From NCBI RefSeq assembly GCF_902506605.1, contig NZ_LR733979.1, positions 1 to 64,000 of the forward strand: a DNA stretch of 64,000 nt, written 5' to 3'. The stretch comes from Sphingomonas sp. AX6. Lineage in GTDB: Bacteria; Pseudomonadota; Alphaproteobacteria; Sphingomonadales; Sphingomonadaceae. How positions within the stretch are numbered: position 1 is the first letter of the stretch; each line of letters opens with the position of its first letter. The notes under the pieces were generated by a model that was not told the DNA's origin, made no database searches, and saw nothing but the letters and a program-made list of their open reading frames with translations. This document shows, piece by piece, positions 34,659 through 43,285 of this stretch. The position numbers were made by a program, and so were the translations under genes.

Positions 34659-35630
34659 ATGCGTCCCATGAAGCTCGTTCCCGACAACACCAACATCGAC
34701 TGGATGGCGTGGCGTCGCATTGCCACGGTGGTATCGGTCCTGATGGTGATCGCGTCGATCGTCCTGCTGGGCGTTCGCGGCCTGAACTTCGGCATCGATT
34801 TCGTCGGTGGCCAGGTGGTGCGCGTGACGTTCGACCAGCCGGTTCAAATCGACGAATTGCGCGACCGGGTGGACACGCTGGGCATCGGCGAATCGACGAT
34901 CCAGCAGTTCGGCAGCCCGCAGGACATCGCCATCCGCCTGCCCGTGCCGGACGGTGGCGAATCGGCGGCCAGTGAAAGCGCGAGCGCGGTGCGCGCGTTG
35001 ATCGAAACCAACTATCCCGGCGCTCAGGTCGGGTCGGTCGAGGCGGTATCCGGCAAGGTGTCGGGCGAGCTGTTCCAGAAGGGCGCGCTGGCGCTGTTCT
35101 TCGCGATGATCGCGATCTCGATCTATATCTGGTTCCGCTTCGAATGGCAGTTCGGGGTCGGCGCGTTGCTGGCGCTGGCACAGGATATCCTGGTCACGCT
35201 GGGCTTCTTTGCCGCGACGCAGCTCGAGTTCAACCTGAACACCATCGCGGCTTTGCTGACGATCATCGGCTATTCGCTGAACGACAAGATCGTCATCTTC
35301 GACCGGGTGCGGGAGAATTTGCGCAAATATCGCAAGATGGAGATTATTCCGCTCCTCAACCTGTCGATCAACGAGACGCTGGCGCGCACCGTGATGACGT
35401 CTCTGACGCTGGTGCTGGCGCTGACCGCGCTGGTGATTTTGGGGCCGGACGTGATCTTCGGTTTCTCGCTCGCCATGCTGCTGGGCATCGCGATCGGCAC
35501 CTATTCGTCGATGTTCGTCGGCAACGGCATTCTGATCCAGTTTAAGGTCGGGCCGGGCACGTTCGCCAAGACCGAAGGTGCGGCAGCCGCGGGTGCCGAA
35601 CGGGTGCGGCCGCGCGACGCCGAAGTCTGA
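34659..35630 (+). CDS. secF: Protein translocase subunit SecF
   Basis: Partner of SecD in the Sec accessory complex, 323 aa. It begins MRPMKLVPDNTNIDWMAWRR, then a transmembrane helix and the signature GLNFGIDFVGGQVVRV. The periplasmic loop is followed by five further helices, including RFEWQFGVGALLALAQDILVTLGFF, TIAALLTIIGYSLNDKIVIFDRVREN and the C-terminal FGFSLAMLLGIAIGTYSSMFVG. It starts ten bases after the secD stop. The Mth938-domain gene follows by 13 bases. Confidence 0.98.
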   Translation: MRPMKLVPDNTNIDWMAWRRIATVVSVLMVIASIVLLGVRGLNFGIDFVGGQVVRVTFDQPVQIDELRDRVDTLGIGESTIQQFGSPQDIAIRLPVPDGGESAASESASAVRALIETNYPGAQVGSVEAVSGKVSGELFQKGALALFFAMIAISIYIWFRFEWQFGVGALLALAQDILVTLGFFAATQLEFNLNTIAALLTIIGYSLNDKIVIFDRVRENLRKYRKMEIIPLLNLSINETLARTVMTSLTLVLALTALVILGPDVIFGFSLAMLLGIAIGTYSSMFVGNGILIQFKVGPGTFAKTEGAAAAGAERVRPRDAEV

Positions 35631-35643
35631 GGAAGCGGGCGGC

Positions 35644-36018
35644 GTGAAGATCGAACGCGACGGGCGCGCCGAGGGACCGGTAATTTCCGGAATCATCGCG
35701 CGCGGGTTTCGCGTCGATGACGGCGTGTATGAAGGGCTGTTGATCTCGCCAAGCCGGGCCGATGCGTGGAGTCCGCCGCCGATCGAGGCGCTGGGCGCGG
35801 ACGACGTCGCGCCGTTGCTGGCGGAGGTGCCCTTGCCCGAGTTTATCCTGCTCGGCACCGGATCGCGCCTGGTGCGCCCGCCGCAATCCTTCATCACGGC
35901 GCTGGAAGCCAAAGGCGTCGGTGTAGAGGTGATGGACAGCCGCGCGGCGGCGCGCGCATGGGGTGTGCTGCGGGCAGAGTTGCGGGCGATTGCCGGGGCG
36001 CTTTACCCACTCAATTGA
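35644..36018 (+). CDS. Mth938-like (DUF498) domain protein
   Basis: A 124-aa soluble protein of the Mth938/NDUFAF3-like fold, annotated in many alphaproteobacteria right after secF. It starts with GTG at 35644, preceded by GAGGAAG. The domain is recognisable by ISGIIARGFRVDDGVYEGLLISP, PLPEFILLGTGSRLVRPP and LEAKGVGVEVMDSRAAARAWGVLRAE. The eukaryotic relative NDUFAF3 assists complex I assembly; whether this bacterial protein has a related role is not known. It is the last gene of the yajC-secDF operon. Confidence 0.88.
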   Translation: MKIERDGRAEGPVISGIIARGFRVDDGVYEGLLISPSRADAWSPPPIEALGADDVAPLLAEVPLPEFILLGTGSRLVRPPQSFITALEAKGVGVEVMDSRAAARAWGVLRAELRAIAGALYPLN

Positions 36019-36042
36019 CGGCGCGGTACCAGCCCGCGTCGT

Positions 36043-37209
36043 TTACGTCCCCGCCAGTCGCAAAAGATGCGCATAGAGCTGATCGCAATTGGCCTCCCAT
36101 GAATAGGCAGCGACCGTGGCAGCGGTATCCGCCGGGGCCGGGGGATGGGCGAGCAGATCGCTGAGCGCGTGCGCGAACGCGTCGGCATCCCGCGCGACGA
36201 TCCGGCCGGCGGCTGGGGTAGTGACGAGTTCGCGCGCGCCGCCTGCATCGGGGATCACGACTGGCGTCCCGCTGGCGAGTGCCTCGACCCAGGCATTGGC
36301 AAGGCCTTCGCTGGAAGAAGCGAGCGCCATGGCGTCGGCGGCGTTCATGAGTTGAGGGAGCTCGCGGTGCGGCACGCTGCCGAGCAGGCGGATGCGATCG
36401 GTAGCACCGCTGGCGGCGACGCGCGCATCAAGCGCGGCGCGTTCCGGGCCATCGCCCGCGATCATGAGCGATACGCCGGGCAGGCGTGCGACAGCGTCGA
36501 TGACGATGGCGTGGCCCTTTCGGGGGATCAGCGCGCCGGTGGAGACTACCAGCGGTCCGGCGATCCCGAGCGCTTCCTTGGCCGATGCCCGGTCGCGGAC
36601 GGCAAACAGCGTGCGGTCGATTCCGGTACGGTGGACGGCGATCTTGCCGCGGTCCACGCCCAGCGCAGCAATGTCGTCGGCCAGTGCTTCCGAGACCGCG
36701 AGGATGCCGTCGGCGCTGTTGGCGGCGTTGCGCACCTGCGCTTTAGTCGCGGGACTGCGGCCCCAATGATGGATGTCGGCACCGCGCGCCTTGATCGATA
36801 CAGGGATGCCATAGCGCCTGCCGAGCGCGATTGCGGCGGGGCCGTCGGGGAAGAAGAATTCGGCGTCGATCACGTCGAAAGGCTGCATGGCGTGGAGCGG
36901 GTCGATGATGCGTGCGGCGGCGCGGGCGAGTGATGCGGCGTGGAAACGCCCGCCGGTGCCGGGCAAGGTGGTGAAGCGGGGCCGGTGGACCGCGGCGCCT
37001 TTCCAGCGTTCGTGCTTCGGGAGCGCGGCGAAGGCGCGGTAATTGCGGTGGTTCGACAGGGGCCAGGGGGGAATGCCCACCCCGGCGACGACCGTCAGAT
37101 CGACGCTTTCATGTCCGGCCAGTCCGCGGGTTTGTTGTTCGACGAACACGCCGAAATTGGGGCGTGTCGCGTCGGGATAGAGGGTGGAGAGGGTCAGGAC
37201 GCGGAGCAT
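36043..37209 (-). CDS. Glycosyltransferase family 4 protein
   Basis: GT-B fold glycosyltransferase of 388 aa. The N-domain begins MLRVLTLSTLYPDATRPNFGVFVEQQTRGLA, including the acceptor-site loop; the C-domain has VVSTGALIPRKGHAIVIDAVARLPGVSLMIAGDGPE and the donor-binding motif ADAMALASSSEGLANAWVEALASGTPVV, with the EGL...E pattern of GT4 retaining enzymes. No membrane segment is visible. It is convergent with the Mth938 gene (24 bases) and has no other sugar genes nearby, so its product (capsule, glycolipid or other) cannot be inferred. The start at 37209 lacks a clear ribosome site. Confidence 0.88.
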   Translation of the reverse strand: MLRVLTLSTLYPDATRPNFGVFVEQQTRGLAGHESVDLTVVAGVGIPPWPLSNHRNYRAFAALPKHERWKGAAVHRPRFTTLPGTGGRFHAASLARAAARIIDPLHAMQPFDVIDAEFFFPDGPAAIALGRRYGIPVSIKARGADIHHWGRSPATKAQVRNAANSADGILAVSEALADDIAALGVDRGKIAVHRTGIDRTLFAVRDRASAKEALGIAGPLVVSTGALIPRKGHAIVIDAVARLPGVSLMIAGDGPERAALDARVAASGATDRIRLLGSVPHRELPQLMNAADAMALASSSEGLANAWVEALASGTPVVIPDAGGARELVTTPAAGRIVARDADAFAHALSDLLAHPPAPADTAATVAAYSWEANCDQLYAHLLRLAGT

Positions 37210-37305
37210 TTGCGCGGTCGTTAGCACGGTGTCGGTTAAGGAGTGGCTTGCGGGAGCGTCGTTTGTGCCTGTGTGAGGTGATCGTGCGAATTGCGCTCAC
37301 TCATC

Positions 37306-37385
37306 CGTGCTCCCGCGAAGGCGGGAGCCCAGTGTGGCGAGAGTTGTGCTTTGTTACCCTGGGTTCCCGCCTGCGCGGGAACACG
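37306..37385. repeat. REPIN-like paired palindrome, family C copy 3 (diverged)
   Basis: CGTGCTCCCGCGAAGGCGGG facing TTCCCGCCTGCGCGGGAACA, about 80 bases. The units are a subtype of family C in which CATCC is replaced by GCTCC. It lies directly before a family B copy; the 287-base gap between the glycosyltransferase and glcB is mostly repeat. Confidence 0.7.
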
Positions 37386-37400
37386 AGCTAGCAACATTCT

Positions 37401-37478
37401 CCGTTCGTTTCGAGCGAAGTCGAGAAACGTGAACCAACCGCTCGTAACACGTTTCTCGACTTCGCTCGAAACGAACGG
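37401..37478. repeat. REPIN-like paired palindrome, family B copy 2
   Basis: CCGTTCGTTTCGAGCGAAGT and its complement ACTTCGCTCGAAACGAACGG bound a 78-base element just beyond the glcB stop (37497). The two arms match perfectly over about 30 bases. Confidence 0.88.
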
Positions 37479-37496
37479 GTGAGGGAGTGGGCTTGT

Positions 37497-39569
37497 TTAG
37501 CCCCGCGCCTTCGCCTCCGCCCGGAACCGGTGGAGCAGGGGTTCGGTATAGCCGCTGGGTTGGGCGACGCCCTCGAACACCAGCGCGCGGGCGGCCTGGA
37601 AGGCGAGGTTGGTGTCTTCGTTGCCCGCCATCGGTTGATACGCCGGATCGCCCGCATTCTGCGCATCGACCTTGGCGGCCATGCGGCGGAGTGCGGCGTC
37701 GGCTTCGGCTTCGGTGGCGACGCCGTGGAGCAGCCAGTTGGCCATGTGCTGTGACGAAATACGCAGGGTTGCGCGGTCCTCCATCAATCCCACGTCATGA
37801 ATGTCGGGCACTTTGGAGCAGCCAACGCCCTGGTCGATCCAGCGGACGACATAGCCGAGGATGCCTTGCGCGTTGTTGTCGAGTTCCTGCGCGATATCGT
37901 CCGGCTGCCAGTTGTGCCCTTTCGCGACCGGGACGGTGAGGAGCGCGGAAAGCGGCGCGACCTCCTCGCTCGCGCGCTCCGCTTGGCGCGCGAAGACGTC
38001 GACGCTGTGATAATGCGTTGCGTGCAGCGTCGCGGCGGTGGGGGAGGGCACCCAGGCGGTATTCGCGCCGCTCATCGGGTGGCCGATCTTTTGCTCCATC
38101 ATGTCGGCCATGCGGTCGGGCGCGGCCCACATGCCCTTGCCGATCTGGGCCTTGCCCGACAGGCCACAGACAAGCCCGATCTGGACGTTGCGGTCCTCAT
38201 AGGCCTTGATCCAGTCGGATGTTTTCATCTCTCCTTTTCGGATCATCGGACCGGCGTGCATTGCGGTATGCATCTCGTCGCCGGTGCGGTCGAGAAAGCC
38301 GGTGTTGATGAACACGATCCGGTGCCGGACGGCATGGATGCAGGCGGCGAGATTGGCGGAGGTGCGGCGTTCCTCGTCCATCACCCCGACCTTGATCGTG
38401 TGACGTGTCAGGCCGAGCAAATCCTCAACCGCATCGAACAACCGGTCGGTGAAGGCGCATTCGTCCGGCCCGTGCATCTTCGGTTTGACGATGTAGATGC
38501 TGCCTGCCCTGCTGTTGGCGCGCGCGCCGTTCACATCGTGGAGCGCGATCAGGCTGGTGACGATCGCGTCGAGAATGCCTTCGGGGGCTTCGCTGCCGTC
38601 GGCAAGACGGACCGCCGGGGTAGTCATCAGGTGGCCGACATTGCGGACGAACAGCAGCGCGCGACCGGGAAGAAAGATTTCGCTGCCGTCGGGCGCGGTG
38701 TAGCGGCGGTCGGGGTCTAGGGTGCGGGTGAGGGTTGCGCCGCCCTTGGCGAAGCTGGCGGTCAGGTCGCCGCGCATCAGGCCGAGCCAGTTGGTGTAGG
38801 CCGCGACCTTGTCCTCCGCATCGACTGCCGCGACCGAATCCTCAAGGTCGCAGATGGTGGTGATCGCGGATTCGAGGATGACGTCGGCAATGCCTGCGGG
38901 ATCGTCGCGCCCGATCGGGTGGTCGCGGTCGAAGATGACTTCGATGTGCAGGCCGTTGTGGCGGAACAGCCGGGCGTTGGCGCTGTCGCCGAGATATTGG
39001 GCGGGGTCGCGCAGGGCGATCGCGTCGGGGTCGGTCAGGTCGGACCATGATCCTGATTCGAGCGGGATGGCGCGGTCGAGAAAATCCTTCGCCCACGCGA
39101 CGACGCGCTGGCCGCGTTGCTTGTCGTAACTGCCGGGCGGGGGCAGGTCGCCCATCGCATCGGTGCCGTAGAGCGCGTCGTACAGGCTGCCCCAGCGGGC
39201 GTTCGCCGCGTTCAGAAGGAAACGGGCATTGAGGATCGGGACAACGAGCTGCGGCCCGGCGGTGGTGGCGACCTCGGGATCGACATTCGACGGATCGACC
39301 GTGAAGGGCGCGGGTTCGGGGACAAGATAGCCGATCTCGCGCAGAAACGCCTCGTCTACCGGATTGCCCGCTTTGTAACGGGCGTCGATGGCGGCTTGCA
39401 ACGCTTCGCGGTGGGCGAGCAGGGCGCGGTTTTCTGGGGTGAAGGAGGCGAAGATGTCGGCCACACCCTGCCAGAAGGTCGTGGGATCGACGTCAGTGCC
39501 GGGCAGCGCGCGTTCTTCCAGAAATTCGGCGAGTTCGTCGGCGATGTCGAGGCCTGCGCGTAGATTCAT
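37497..39569 (-). CDS. glcB: Malate synthase G
   Basis: Condenses glyoxylate with acetyl-CoA to malate, closing the glyoxylate bypass. About 690 aa, the single-chain G form. Hallmarks are the N-terminal [21 protein letters not shown], the catalytic-site segments [21 protein letters not shown] and [49 protein letters not shown], and the coenzyme A region [21 protein letters not shown]. The ATG at 39569 has GGAG nine bases upstream; the ATG at 39590 has no ribosome site but would add seven residues. Isocitrate lyase is not in the window. It is divergent from hppD. Confidence 0.96.
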   Translation of the reverse strand: MNLRAGLDIADELAEFLEERALPGTDVDPTTFWQGVADIFASFTPENRALLAHREALQAAIDARYKAGNPVDEAFLREIGYLVPEPAPFTVDPSNVDPEVATTAGPQLVVPILNARFLLNAANARWGSLYDALYGTDAMGDLPPPGSYDKQRGQRVVAWAKDFLDRAIPLESGSWSDLTDPDAIALRDPAQYLGDSANARLFRHNGLHIEVIFDRDHPIGRDDPAGIADVILESAITTICDLEDSVAAVDAEDKVAAYTNWLGLMRGDLTASFAKGGATLTRTLDPDRRYTAPDGSEIFLPGRALLFVRNVGHLMTTPAVRLADGSEAPEGILDAIVTSLIALHDVNGARANSRAGSIYIVKPKMHGPDECAFTDRLFDAVEDLLGLTRHTIKVGVMDEERRTSANLAACIHAVRHRIVFINTGFLDRTGDEMHTAMHAGPMIRKGEMKTSDWIKAYEDRNVQIGLVCGLSGKAQIGKGMWAAPDRMADMMEQKIGHPMSGANTAWVPSPTAATLHATHYHSVDVFARQAERASEEVAPLSALLTVPVAKGHNWQPDDIAQELDNNAQGILGYVVRWIDQGVGCSKVPDIHDVGLMEDRATLRISSQHMANWLLHGVATEAEADAALRRMAAKVDAQNAGDPAYQPMAGNEDTNLAFQAARALVFEGVAQPSGYTEPLLHRFRAEAKARG

Positions 39570-39713
39570 CCACCTGTGCTCCGTTGTCATGCGCGGTCGG
39601 CGCGCGTCGTGATCGGGGCCTGGGGAGGCGCGTGCCCTAACTCGCGAAAATGTGCGGCGAGCGCAAGGGGGGAGGATCGCATTGGTTGACTCGGCACCGT
39701 CGAAACGTCAAAC

Positions 39714-39731
39714 TGGTATCAATTGTTACCA
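39714..39731. promoter_or_regulatory. Palindromic operator candidate upstream of hppD
   Basis: An 18-base near-perfect palindrome, TGGTATCAATTGTTACCA, with one mismatched pair, ending 16 bases before the hppD start codon and just before its ribosome site (AGGAG at 39735-39739). A TTGACT hexamer lies at 39686-39691. The placement suits a repressor controlling tyrosine catabolism; no regulator gene of that kind is adjacent. Confidence 0.5.
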
Positions 39732-39747
39732 ATTAGGAGCTGCCGCC

Positions 39748-40815
39748 GTGGAGCATATGGACGTCAACCCGATGGGCCTGGACGGGTTCGAATTCTGCGA
39801 ATTCACCTCTGCCGATGCCGACAGGATGGCCGCGCAGTTGGAACAGATGGGCTTTGTCGCAGCCTCGACGCATCCGACGCGCGATGTCGTCCGCTACAAA
39901 CAGGGGCGGATCAATATCCTGCTCAACCGCATGACCGACGGCCACGCCGCTCAGTTTCGCAGCGATCACGGGCCGTCGGCATCGGGCATGGCGTTCCGGG
40001 TTGCCGACGCGAAGGCGGCGTTCGATGCGGCGATCGCGCGCGGGGCGAAGGCGGCAGACGCCTCGACCGGCGCACTGGGCGACGGCTATGCGCTCGAGGG
40101 GATCGGCGGGTCGATGCTGTATCTGGTCGACCGCCATGGCGCCGTGGGTAGCCTGTACGACGACTGGAACGCAGTGCCCGGCGCCGAGCAGGCGGAGGCT
40201 GAAAATTCGGTGGGGCTCGACCTGCTCGATCACCTGACCCACAATGTTCGGCGTGGCCAGATGCGGGTGTGGAGCGAATTCTACAACTCGATCTTCGGGT
40301 TCGAAGAACAGAAATATTTCGACATCAAGGGCAAGGCGACGGGGCTGTTTTCGCAGGCCATGATCGCCCCCGACAAGGCGATCCGCATTCCGCTGAACGA
40401 AAGCCAGGACGACCAGAGCCAGATCGAGGAATATATCCGCGAATATAAGGGCGAGGGCATCCAGCATCTCGCCTTCACCACCGACGATATCTACGAAACG
40501 GTCGAGAAACTGCGTGCGCGGGGCGTCAATCTTCAGGACACGATCGAGACCTATTACGAGCTGATCGACAAGCGCGTGCCGGGGCATGGCGAGGATGTCG
40601 AGCGGCTGAAGAAAAACCGCATTCTGATCGACGGCGATACCGGCGACGAAGGTATTTTGCTTCAGATATTCACCGAGAATATGTTTGGGCCGATCTTTTT
40701 CGAGATCATCCAGCGCAAGGGGAATGAAGGCTTTGGGGCCGGGAATTTCCAGGCGTTGTATGAAAGCATCGAGCTGGATCAGATTCGTCGCGGCGTCATA
40801 ACGGTCGACGCGTAA
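39748..40815 (+). CDS. hppD: 4-hydroxyphenylpyruvate dioxygenase
   Basis: Fe(II) dioxygenase converting 4-hydroxyphenylpyruvate to homogentisate in tyrosine degradation. The 355-aa protein has two VOC-type domains; the C-terminal one carries the iron ligands in LDHLTHNVRRGQM (His), GIQHLAFTTDDIYETV (His) and FFEIIQRKGNEGFGAGNF (Glu), with the closing helix that covers the active site. A GTG start at 39748 has AGGAG eight bases upstream; an ATG three codons later is also possible. hmgA follows 182 bases on, so the next pathway step is adjacent. Confidence 0.96.
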   Translation: MEHMDVNPMGLDGFEFCEFTSADADRMAAQLEQMGFVAASTHPTRDVVRYKQGRINILLNRMTDGHAAQFRSDHGPSASGMAFRVADAKAAFDAAIARGAKAADASTGALGDGYALEGIGGSMLYLVDRHGAVGSLYDDWNAVPGAEQAEAENSVGLDLLDHLTHNVRRGQMRVWSEFYNSIFGFEEQKYFDIKGKATGLFSQAMIAPDKAIRIPLNESQDDQSQIEEYIREYKGEGIQHLAFTTDDIYETVEKLRARGVNLQDTIETYYELIDKRVPGHGEDVERLKKNRILIDGDTGDEGILLQIFTENMFGPIFFEIIQRKGNEGFGAGNFQALYESIELDQIRRGVITVDA

Positions 40816-40861
40816 GCGTCGGCCGAATGTCGGCGCGTAGGCGCCGAGACGCGACCGGCCA

Positions 40862-40899
40862 GCGCGGCAAGCCGCCGCATAAGGCGCGGCTTTGCCGCG
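40862..40899 (+). other. Hairpin between hppD and hmgA
   Basis: GCGCGGCAAGCCGC pairs with GCGGCTTTGCCGCG across an 11-base loop (one bulge). Just upstream TCGGCGCGTAGGCGCCGA forms another palindrome. There is no T-run after it, so a simple intrinsic terminator is unlikely; it may be a processing or stability element within the operon. Confidence 0.4.
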
Positions 40900-40947
40900 T
40901 CTGACGCGGGGGCGGATTGATAACGAGCGGCGTTCCCGCCACTTTGG

Positions 40948-40967
40948 GCTCCCGCCGTCGCGGGAGC
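40948..40967. repeat. Solo family C hairpin upstream of hmgA
   Basis: Perfect 8-bp stem GCTCCCGC-CGTC-GCGGGAGC, equal to one half of the diverged family C element at 37306. It ends 30 bases before the hmgA start. Confidence 0.6.
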
Positions 40968-40997
40968 ACGGAGCGTGCCGGGCAAGGTGAGCAAGCG

Positions 40998-42287
40998 ATG
41001 ACCAACTACATCCCCGGCTTCGGCAATCACGTCTCCACGGAAGCGGTGCCCGGCGCGCTGCCCATCGGGCGCAATTCGCCGCAGAAAGCGCCATTCGGCC
41101 TCTATGCCGAGCAGCTCTCCGGCAGCGCCTTCACCGCGCCGCGGCACGAGAACCGCCGGTCCTGGCTCTACCGCCTGCGCCCGACCGCGCAGCATGGTGC
41201 GTTCAAGCCCTATGGTGGCGGCACGCTGATCCGAAGCGCCCCATTCGACGAAGCACCGCCGAGCCCCAACCGACTGCGCTGGGACCCGCTGTCGATGCCG
41301 ACCGAGCCCACCGACTGGGTGGACGGGCTCACCACCTATGGCGGTACGGGCAACGTCGCCGAACAGAGCGGCATCGGCATCCATGTCTATGCTGCGACAT
41401 GCGACATGGACCGCGCCTTCTTCTCCGCCGATGGCGAATTGCTGATCGTCCCCGAACAGGGCGCGCTTGCGATCGACACCGAATTGGGGCGGATCGAGGT
41501 TGCGCCGCTACAGATTGCGCTGATCCCGCGCGGGGTGCGGTTCCGGGTGCGGCTGAAAGACGGTGCGGCACGCGGTTATGTCTGCGAGAATTATGGCGCG
41601 CCGTTTCGGCTGCCCGATCTGGGGCCGATCGGGTCGAACGGCCTGGCCAATCCGCGCGATTTCGAGGTGCCGGTGGCGTGGTTCGAGGACCGCGATACCC
41701 CTTGCGAGGTGGTGCAGAAATTCCAGGGCGGGCTGTGGACCACCACGATCGACCATTCGCCGTTCGATGTGGTCGCGTGGCACGGCAATCTCGCACCCTG
41801 CCGCTACGACCTGACGCGCTTCAACACGATCAACAGCGTCAGTTTCGACCATCCCGACCCGTCGATCTTCACCGTGTTGACATCACCCAGCGACACGCCC
41901 GGCACCGCCAATTGCGACTTCGCGATCTTCCCGCCGCGCTGGATGGTCGCCGAGAATACGTTTCGCCCTCCCTGGTTTCACCGCAACGTGATGAGCGAGT
42001 TCATGGGACTGATCAAAGGCGAGTATGACGCCAAGGAAGGCGGCGGATTCGTCCCTGGCGGCGCGAGCCTGCACAACCAGATGAACGGCCATGGCCCCGA
42101 CCAGGCGAGTTACGACAAGGCGGTTGCCGCCGATCTGAAACCGGTCAAGATCGATGGTACGATGGCGTTCATGTTCGAGACGCGGCACGTGATCCGTCCC
42201 ACGCGCTGGGCAAGCGAGAGCCCGACGATGCAGCTTGATTATGATGACGTATGGACGGGCTTTGCAAAGGCAAAGCTTCCCGAGTGA
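40998..42287 (+). CDS. hmgA: Homogentisate 1,2-dioxygenase
   Basis: Ring-cleaving Fe(II) dioxygenase making maleylacetoacetate from homogentisate. The 429-aa protein starts [20 protein letters not shown], the conserved N-terminus. It contains [46 protein letters not shown], and the metal-ligand region [19 protein letters not shown], then [16 protein letters not shown], typical of the family. The start at 40998 discards 27 codons of open frame that read through a repeat. Its stop overlaps the GTG of a Rieske protein (GTGA). Maleylacetoacetate isomerase and fumarylacetoacetase are not in the window. Confidence 0.97.
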   Translation: MTNYIPGFGNHVSTEAVPGALPIGRNSPQKAPFGLYAEQLSGSAFTAPRHENRRSWLYRLRPTAQHGAFKPYGGGTLIRSAPFDEAPPSPNRLRWDPLSMPTEPTDWVDGLTTYGGTGNVAEQSGIGIHVYAATCDMDRAFFSADGELLIVPEQGALAIDTELGRIEVAPLQIALIPRGVRFRVRLKDGAARGYVCENYGAPFRLPDLGPIGSNGLANPRDFEVPVAWFEDRDTPCEVVQKFQGGLWTTTIDHSPFDVVAWHGNLAPCRYDLTRFNTINSVSFDHPDPSIFTVLTSPSDTPGTANCDFAIFPPRWMVAENTFRPPWFHRNVMSEFMGLIKGEYDAKEGGGFVPGGASLHNQMNGHGPDQASYDKAVAADLKPVKIDGTMAFMFETRHVIRPTRWASESPTMQLDYDDVWTGFAKAKLPE

Positions 42288-42658
42288 GTGACGCGCCGCC
42301 CGTGACGACGCGGCTGTTCGCGACGCCGCCGGGTATCGCGCTCGGGGCGCTGGACCAGATCGCCGACGGCAAGGCGCGCAATTTCGTGATCCAGATGCGC
42401 GCCGGGCGCTTTCACGGCTTCGTCGTGCGGCGCGGGGCGGCGGTGTTCGGCTATGTCGATCGCTGTCCGCATGCGGGCGTGCCGTTGACCCAGACGCTCG
42501 ACGACTATCTGACCCCCGACGGATCGCTGATCGCGTGCAACTGGCACGGCGCGCTGTTCGAGATCGAAGACGGGCGCTGCGTCGGCGGGCCATGCGTCGG
42601 ACAATCGCTGACGCCATGGCCCGTCGCGGTGGAGGGCGGCGCGATCGTCACCGGGTGA
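42284..42658 (+). CDS. Rieske [2Fe-2S] ferredoxin-like protein
   Basis: A 124-aa single-domain Rieske protein. The cluster motifs are [10 protein letters not shown] (Cys-x-His) and [17 protein letters not shown] (Cys-x2-His), the second box about 20 residues after the first. The N-terminal part [30 protein letters not shown] forms the usual beta framework. The GTG at 42284 overlaps the hmgA stop, so it is translationally coupled to hmgA; an in-frame ATG at 42251 would lie within hmgA. It could supply electrons to an oxygenase, but no partner oxygenase is adjacent, and its part in homogentisate metabolism is inferred from position only. It overlaps the convergent MgtC gene by 11 bases. Confidence 0.85.
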   Translation: MSDAPPVTTRLFATPPGIALGALDQIADGKARNFVIQMRAGRFHGFVVRRGAAVFGYVDRCPHAGVPLTQTLDDYLTPDGSLIACNWHGALFEIEDGRCVGGPCVGQSLTPWPVAVEGGAIVTG

Positions 42659-43160
42659 GGCCTTCGCCGTCCTTATCGCGCGCCTTGCGCTTTTCGGCAT
42701 CACCATGCGGAATGCCAGGTATGAGACTCTTGGCGATGCGACCGAAGGTGACGAGCAACAAGCCGAACAGCATCGCCAATCCCACGACGACATATTGACC
42801 TGCACCGCACGCTATACCGATTGCTGTTGCCAGCCACAGATTGGCGGCGGTGGTTAGATTGTGGACGTCGCCGCCTTTGACGAAAATCAATCCCGCGGCG
42901 ATGAATCCGATCGCCTGAGCAAGACCTTGGATGACGCGCAACGGATCGGGCTGTGCGCCCTCCGATCGTAGCTCAGTAAACATCAGAAGCGCAGAGACGG
43001 TCAGAACCGCCGAACTCAGCGCGACGATGCCGTTGGTGCGGATCCCCGCCGGATGCCCGCGACGTTCGCGGTCGAACCCCAGAATGGCCCCCGCCAATGT
43101 GGCAAGTCCGAGCCGAAGTGAGATTTCGGTCGCGTCAAGCGCCAGCAATGCCTCTCCCAT
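42648..43160 (-). CDS. MgtC/SapB family membrane protein
   Basis: Inner-membrane protein of 170 aa with four or five hydrophobic helices and the MgtC/SapB signature: LRLGLATLAGAILGFDRERRGHPAGIRTNGIVALSSAV near the N-terminus, then QAIGFIAAGLIFVKGG and LTTAANLWLATAIGIACGAGQY. Family members modulate Mg2+ or acid homeostasis, in some pathogens through the F1Fo ATPase. The start at 43160 (MGEALLALDATEIS) is preferred; the frame extends to a TTG at 43214. The C-terminal tail is charged (AEKRKARDKDGEG). Convergent overlap with the Rieske gene is 11 bases. Confidence 0.9.
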   Translation of the reverse strand: MGEALLALDATEISLRLGLATLAGAILGFDRERRGHPAGIRTNGIVALSSAVLTVSALLMFTELRSEGAQPDPLRVIQGLAQAIGFIAAGLIFVKGGDVHNLTTAANLWLATAIGIACGAGQYVVVGLAMLFGLLLVTFGRIAKSLIPGIPHGDAEKRKARDKDGEGLTR

Positions 43161-43285
43161 ACCAACGAAACGCGCGAATTTAGGTTTCGCTCCCGTCACG
43201 AAACGGGTGAGCAACTTTGCCGCCTGGATTGCGCCCGCGAAGGTCGTGGGTTAACCACTGTCAAAGTTCGAAGAACGGGGAAACG

